Source: an uncultured Ruminococcus sp. (GTDB lineage: Bacteria > Bacillota > Clostridia > Oscillospirales > Acutalibacteraceae). Taken from it: 64,000 bases of DNA. Numbering within the stretch: position 1 is the stretch's first letter; each line of letters starts with the position of its first letter. The stretch spans positions 1-64,000 of the forward strand of contig CACXIV010000012.1 in the NCBI GenBank assembly GCA_902767845.1, given 5' to 3'. The position numbers were made by a program, and so were the translations under genes. Positions 60,658-64,000 of the stretch are shown in pieces. The notes beneath the pieces were generated by a model, which ran no database searches, had not been told where the DNA came from, and saw only the letters and a program-made list of their open reading frames with translations.

Positions 60658-62745
60658 ATGGCATTTTCACTTAATGACACAAGGCCTCCCCTTGATCAGT
60701 TTTTGCAGGGAGAGTCCACCAGAGCCTATGAGTTTTTAGGCTCGCACTTTGTAACCTGGGACAACCGCGGCGGCGTTGTTTTCAGAGTATGGGCGCCTAA
60801 CGCCAAATCGGTTTCCGTAGTCGGCGATTTTAACGACTGGAACCCCGACGCCAACTATATGTACCGTATTTCCGATTCCGGAGTATGGGAGCTGTTTATC
60901 GAGGGCGTCTGGGAGTTCGCCTGCTACAAGTATTGCGTAGAGACTCCTTGGAACGACCGCCTTATGAAAACCGATCCCTACGCCTTCCACTGCCAGACCC
61001 GTCCCGAGAACGCCTCGCGCGTTTATTACATCGACGGCTACGAGTGGAACGACGCGGCGTGGTATGACTATAAGAAGGAGCATCCCCACCACAAGCAGCC
61101 CATCAATGTTTACGAGATGAACGCCGGCTCATGGCGCAAGTTCGAGGACGGCAATCAGTTCAGCTACCGCAAGCTGGCTGACGAGCTCGTGCCCTATGTA
61201 AAGGAAATGGGCTACACCCATATCGAGTTCATGCCCCTTACCGAGTACCCCTTCGACGGAAGCTGGGGCTATCAGGTAACAGGCTACTTCGCCGCGACCT
61301 CGCGCTACGGCGAGCCCAAGGATCTTATGTATCTTATCGACCGCTGCCACCAGGAGGGCATCGGCGTTATCCTCGACTGGGTACCGGCTCACTTCCCCAA
61401 GGACGCTCACGGACTCGGACGCTTTGACGGCACCGGCTGCTATGAGTATGAGGACTGGAGGATCGGCGAGCACAAGGAGTGGGGAACATACATCTTCAAC
61501 TACGGTCGCTATGAGGTAACGAGCTTCCTCGTATCCTCAGCCATGTTCTGGATCGAGAAGTACCACATCGACGGTATCCGCGTAGACGCTGTCGCCTCAA
61601 TGCTTTATCTTGACTACAACCGCAAGGACGGCGAGTGGGTAGCAAACATCTACGGCGGACGCGAGAACCTTGTTGCAGTTGACTTTATCCAGAAGCTCAA
61701 CAACGTTGTCCACATGTTCCATCCCGACGTAATGATGATTGCCGAGGAGAGCACCGCGTGGCCGAACGTTACCCGTTATCCCATCGAGGGACTCGGACTC
61801 GGCTTCGACTACAAGTGGAACATGGGCTGGATGAACGATATGCTCAGCTATATTTCACTCGATCCCCTGTGGAGAAATTATCACCACGACACGCTTACCT
61901 TCAGCATGGTATACGCGTTCTCAGAGAACTTCATGCTGCCCATCTCTCACGACGAGGTAGTTTACGGCAAGGGTTCTCTTATCAATAAAATGCCCGGCGG
62001 CTACGATCAGAAGTTTCAGGGCGTAAGGGGCTTTATCGCTTACATGATGGCTCACCCCGGCAAGAAGCTCATGTTCATGGGCTCGGAGATCGGTCAGTTC
62101 GACGAGTGGAACGCCAACGAGCAGCTCCAGTGGAACCTGCTCAGCTATGACAAGCACCGTCAGCTCAACGATTTCTTCAAGGCTGCCAACAAGTTCTACC
62201 GCGACACACCCGCCATGCACGAGAACGACTACGACTGGAACGGCTTCCAGTGGGTTGCGCTCGACGACTATCAGAACAGCGTTATCGCGTTCAGACGTAT
62301 CGCCGAGGACGGCAGCGAGATCCTCTGCGTATGTAACTTCCAGCCCGTTACCCGCGAGCATTACCGCGTAGGCGTGCCCGTATACGGCGTATACGAGGAG
62401 GTATTCAACTCCGAGGCTGAGGAATTCGGCGGTACCGGTATCGGCAATCCCGGCGAGATCAAGGCTAAGAACGAGAAGGATCACGAGCTTGATTATCACG
62501 TAGAGCTCACGCTTCCTCCGCTCGGCGTTTGCTACTACAAGCTTGTAAAGGCTATGCCCATTCCCAAGAAGAGAGGCAGAAAGAAGAAGGAGGAGACAGC
62601 CGAGGTCAGCGAGGCTAAGGCTGAGGAAGCCAAGACCGAGGAGCCCAAGACCGAAGAGCCCAAGACCGAAGAGCCCAAGACCGAAGAGGTAAAGGCTGAA
62701 GAGGTTAAGGCCGAGGCTCCCGCGGAAGAAGCAAAGGCAGAGTAA
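60658..62745 (+). CDS. glgB: 1,4-alpha-glucan (glycogen) branching enzyme, with charged repeat tail
   Basis: Makes alpha-1,6 branches in glycogen. It has 695 residues. An N-terminal CBM48 (VVFRVWAPNAKSVSVVGDFNDW) is followed by a GH13 barrel with DGIRVDAVASMLYLDY (nucleophile Asp), MIAEESTAWP (acid Glu) and LPISHDEVVYGKGSL (third acidic residue), then a C-terminal beta domain. After about residue 635 comes RGRKKKEE and a tail with four KTEEP-type units (62632-62691) followed by KAEEVKAEA. Such a tail is not usual in GlgB. No other glycogen genes are adjacent. Confidence 0.95.
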   Translation: MAFSLNDTRPPLDQFLQGESTRAYEFLGSHFVTWDNRGGVVFRVWAPNAKSVSVVGDFNDWNPDANYMYRISDSGVWELFIEGVWEFACYKYCVETPWNDRLMKTDPYAFHCQTRPENASRVYYIDGYEWNDAAWYDYKKEHPHHKQPINVYEMNAGSWRKFEDGNQFSYRKLADELVPYVKEMGYTHIEFMPLTEYPFDGSWGYQVTGYFAATSRYGEPKDLMYLIDRCHQEGIGVILDWVPAHFPKDAHGLGRFDGTGCYEYEDWRIGEHKEWGTYIFNYGRYEVTSFLVSSAMFWIEKYHIDGIRVDAVASMLYLDYNRKDGEWVANIYGGRENLVAVDFIQKLNNVVHMFHPDVMMIAEESTAWPNVTRYPIEGLGLGFDYKWNMGWMNDMLSYISLDPLWRNYHHDTLTFSMVYAFSENFMLPISHDEVVYGKGSLINKMPGGYDQKFQGVRGFIAYMMAHPGKKLMFMGSEIGQFDEWNANEQLQWNLLSYDKHRQLNDFFKAANKFYRDTPAMHENDYDWNGFQWVALDDYQNSVIAFRRIAEDGSEILCVCNFQPVTREHYRVGVPVYGVYEEVFNSEAEEFGGTGIGNPGEIKAKNEKDHELDYHVELTLPPLGVCYYKLVKAMPIPKKRGRKKKEETAEVSEAKAEEAKTEEPKTEEPKTEEPKTEEVKAEEVKAEAPAEEAKAE

Positions 62746-62769
62746 AATCCAAGAAAAATAACAGATACG

Positions 62770-62805
62770 GCTCCCCCGACACTTGTTTCGGGGGAGCGTT
62801 CATTT
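62770..62805 (+). terminator. terminator of glgB
   Basis: A perfect 10-bp stem GCTCCCCCGA / TCGGGGGAGC with an 8-nt loop, followed by GTTCATTTT. Confidence 0.8.
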
Positions 62806-62876
62806 TGCCGGGCAAAATGGCTGAGGGGGTGTCTCTGCCGCTTGCGCCCTGCTTTCCTTAACATTGTAGTGGCGTT

Positions 62877-62930
62877 CTTAGCACGTCGGCAACCTTAGCA
62901 CGTCGGCGATCCGTTTGGGTCGCTATTTTT
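62877..62930. repeat. short direct repeat and hairpin
   Basis: CTTAGCACGTCGGC occurs twice (62877 and 62894, 17 bp apart). A GCGATCC-GTTT-GGGTCGC hairpin with TATTTTTT behind it follows. No ORF covers it. It may be an extra terminator or the remnant of a repeat. Confidence 0.5.
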
Positions 62931-62953
62931 TGCGCCTAATTCACCGATTATCC

Positions 62954-62982
62954 TTGACATTGTCAATGGGTAATGTTATATT
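62954..62982 (+). promoter_or_regulatory. promoter of GT39-like gene with palindrome
   Basis: Consensus TTGACA (62954-62959), 17 bp and TATATT (62977-62982). The -35 is part of the 13-bp palindrome TTGACA-T-TGTCAA (62954-62966). Confidence 0.75.
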
Positions 62983-63023
62983 TAGAGTAGTACAATAATC
63001 CTATGGACGCAAAGGAAGATTTT

Positions 63024-64000
63024 ATGAAGCTGAGCAATAAAACCGCGAATATTATTTTGGCGATAATAATCGTTTTGAGCCTCTGCGTGAGCACATATTT
63101 CGAGTTCACAAAGCAGGGCTATCACGAGGACGAGCTTTTGACCTACAACCTCGCGAACTCATCAAAGCAGCTCAACACCGACGGCTGGAACTCTCCCGAG
63201 GATTTCAACGAATACCTCGCGGTCAGCGACGCGCACCGCTTCGACTACGCGCAGGTCTATCAAAACCAGATCATTGACGCCTCGCATCCGCCGTTTTATT
63301 ACGCCCTCGTGCACACGGTATGCTCGTTCTTCCCGAACGTCTTTAACAAGTGGCTTGCCTATTCCGTCAACGTGATAATGATGACGATCTCGCTGATACT
63401 GCTGTTCAAAATCGGAAAGCGCGTCACAAACAACAACCTCTACGCGCTTATTGCCACGGGAGGGTACGCGTTCAGCATAGCCTGCATTACGACGACGATC
63501 TACCTCAGGATGTACTCGACGCTCACCATGTTCGTGCTGGCGTTTTTATATATTACGCTGAGGATATTCGACATAGGCAGGGATGTTAAGTTCTACGAGT
63601 TTTTGCCGGTGCTGCCGATCGTGATCTTTGGCATACTCACTCAGTATTACTTCATCCTCTGCGCCGGGCTGATCGGGCTCGTGTTCCTGATTTTGCAGCT
63701 AAAAAGGCGCGCGGTAAAATCGGTTTTGCTCTACATAGTGACCGCGCTTATCGGCGCGGGGATCGCTCTGCTGATCTATCCGTATATCATTGAAAACGTG
63801 CTCGGAGGCAACCGCGGGCTCGGCTCGCTCGACCTCTCGATCGACACGGTAACGATCGTCACATATTTCGTTTACAAGCTCGGCACATATATCCAAATTT
63901 TGGCAAAAGACCTTTTCCTCGGTCAGGTATGGCTGCTCGCGGCGTGCACCGTTATCGCGGTCGGCTTCGGGATCTTCTTCCGCTTTGTAAAGAAAAGGAA
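63024..64000 (+). CDS. polytopic membrane glycosyltransferase of the GT39/ArnT type, partial
   Basis: The frame is open from ATG 63024 (after AAGGAAG) to the right edge, giving 325 residues with the C-terminus missing. An ATG seven codons earlier has no ribosome site. An N-terminal helix (9-29) is followed by a loop with YHEDELLTYNLAN, which fits the acidic catalytic motif of GT-C enzymes. DASHPPFYYALVH matches the HPPLYY block of dolichyl- or undecaprenyl-phosphate sugar transferases. Many membrane helices follow. It probably transfers a sugar from a lipid carrier on the outer side of the membrane. The acceptor is unknown. Confidence 0.75.
   Translation, partial: MKLSNKTANIILAIIIVLSLCVSTYFEFTKQGYHEDELLTYNLANSSKQLNTDGWNSPEDFNEYLAVSDAHRFDYAQVYQNQIIDASHPPFYYALVHTVCSFFPNVFNKWLAYSVNVIMMTISLILLFKIGKRVTNNNLYALIATGGYAFSIACITTTIYLRMYSTLTMFVLAFLYITLRIFDIGRDVKFYEFLPVLPIVIFGILTQYYFILCAGLIGLVFLILQLKRRAVKSVLLYIVTALIGAGIALLIYPYIIENVLGGNRGLGSLDLSIDTVTIVTYFVYKLGTYIQILAKDLFLGQVWLLAACTVIAVGFGIFFRFVKKR

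Noticed and set aside
62877-62907. CRISPR-like direct repeat
   Set aside because: There are only two 14-bp copies with a 3-bp gap, no spacers of CRISPR length and no cas genes.

Overview
The window is chromosomal DNA from a member of the Clostridia. It is most likely a Ruminococcus-like gut Firmicute of the Oscillospirales. That placement is inferred from gene content and order: FabK-type fatty acid synthesis with linked accBCDA, ATP-type pckA, the rpmG/secE-nusG-rplK-rplA-rplJ-rplL order, glnS next to gltX, DUF1934 between murI and argS, and a secreted fibro-slime-domain protein. Base composition is moderate in genes, and intergenic regions are AT-rich. No rRNA, tRNA, CRISPR array, IS element or prophage was seen. 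This is mostly core-metabolism DNA.

Layout. 1-5.3 kb: a secreted fibro-slime protein (cut by the left edge), a small lipoprotein, pckA and a second lipoprotein. 5.3-12.8 kb, minus strand: a class I aminotransferase with trpS, the aspartate pathway pair hom and aspartate kinase, and a class A penicillin-binding protein with a Gly/Ser/Glu tail. 13.0-21.7 kb, plus strand: a BofC-like small protein, an intergenic triple repeat, then fabK-fabD-fabG-fabF-accB-fabZ-accC-accD-accA, which makes malonyl-CoA and elongates acyl chains. 21.7-28 kb: a zinc-ribbon membrane protein divergent from a YdcF-like protein, then murI-DUF1934-argS followed by a 62-residue ORF, and a lysine-rich hypothetical protein. 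28.1-31.5 kb: the secE-nusG-rplK-rplA-rplJ-rplL cluster with two L1-type and one L10-type RNA regulatory elements. 31.5-36.7 kb, minus strand: an SDR reductase, gltX-glnS and class II aldolase. 37-47.5 kb, plus strand: an HtrA protease, murA, walJ-rlmH, rqcH, ilvB-ilvN-ilvC and a DUF896 protein. 47.5-56.9 kb, minus strand: an ArsR repressor with a P-type metal ATPase, valS, a GntR/ABC operon and bioY. 57-64 kb: two small membrane proteins, ackA divergent from tmcAL, glgB, and a GT39-like membrane protein cut by the right edge.

The most unusual region is the ribosomal cluster, where three genes carry lesions relative to their families. The N-terminus of L33 is joined in frame to SecE. rplA has lost roughly 26 codons with a frameshift, and rplL has lost 14 bp with a frameshift. 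The intervening nusG, rplK and rplJ look intact. Three lesions in about 3 kb of essential, highly expressed genes suggest either a consensus or assembly problem or a degraded second copy of the operon, and read data are needed to decide. Other leads are a perfect 12-bp inverted repeat that buries the start codon of the 62-residue ORF after argS, tandem BirA-type boxes around the bioY promoter, and a symmetric two-hairpin repeat upstream of the SDR gene.

Many promoters here can be read directly as -35/17 bp/-10 pairs, often with TGC immediately before the -10. They are listed with the genes they serve and were used to choose several start codons.
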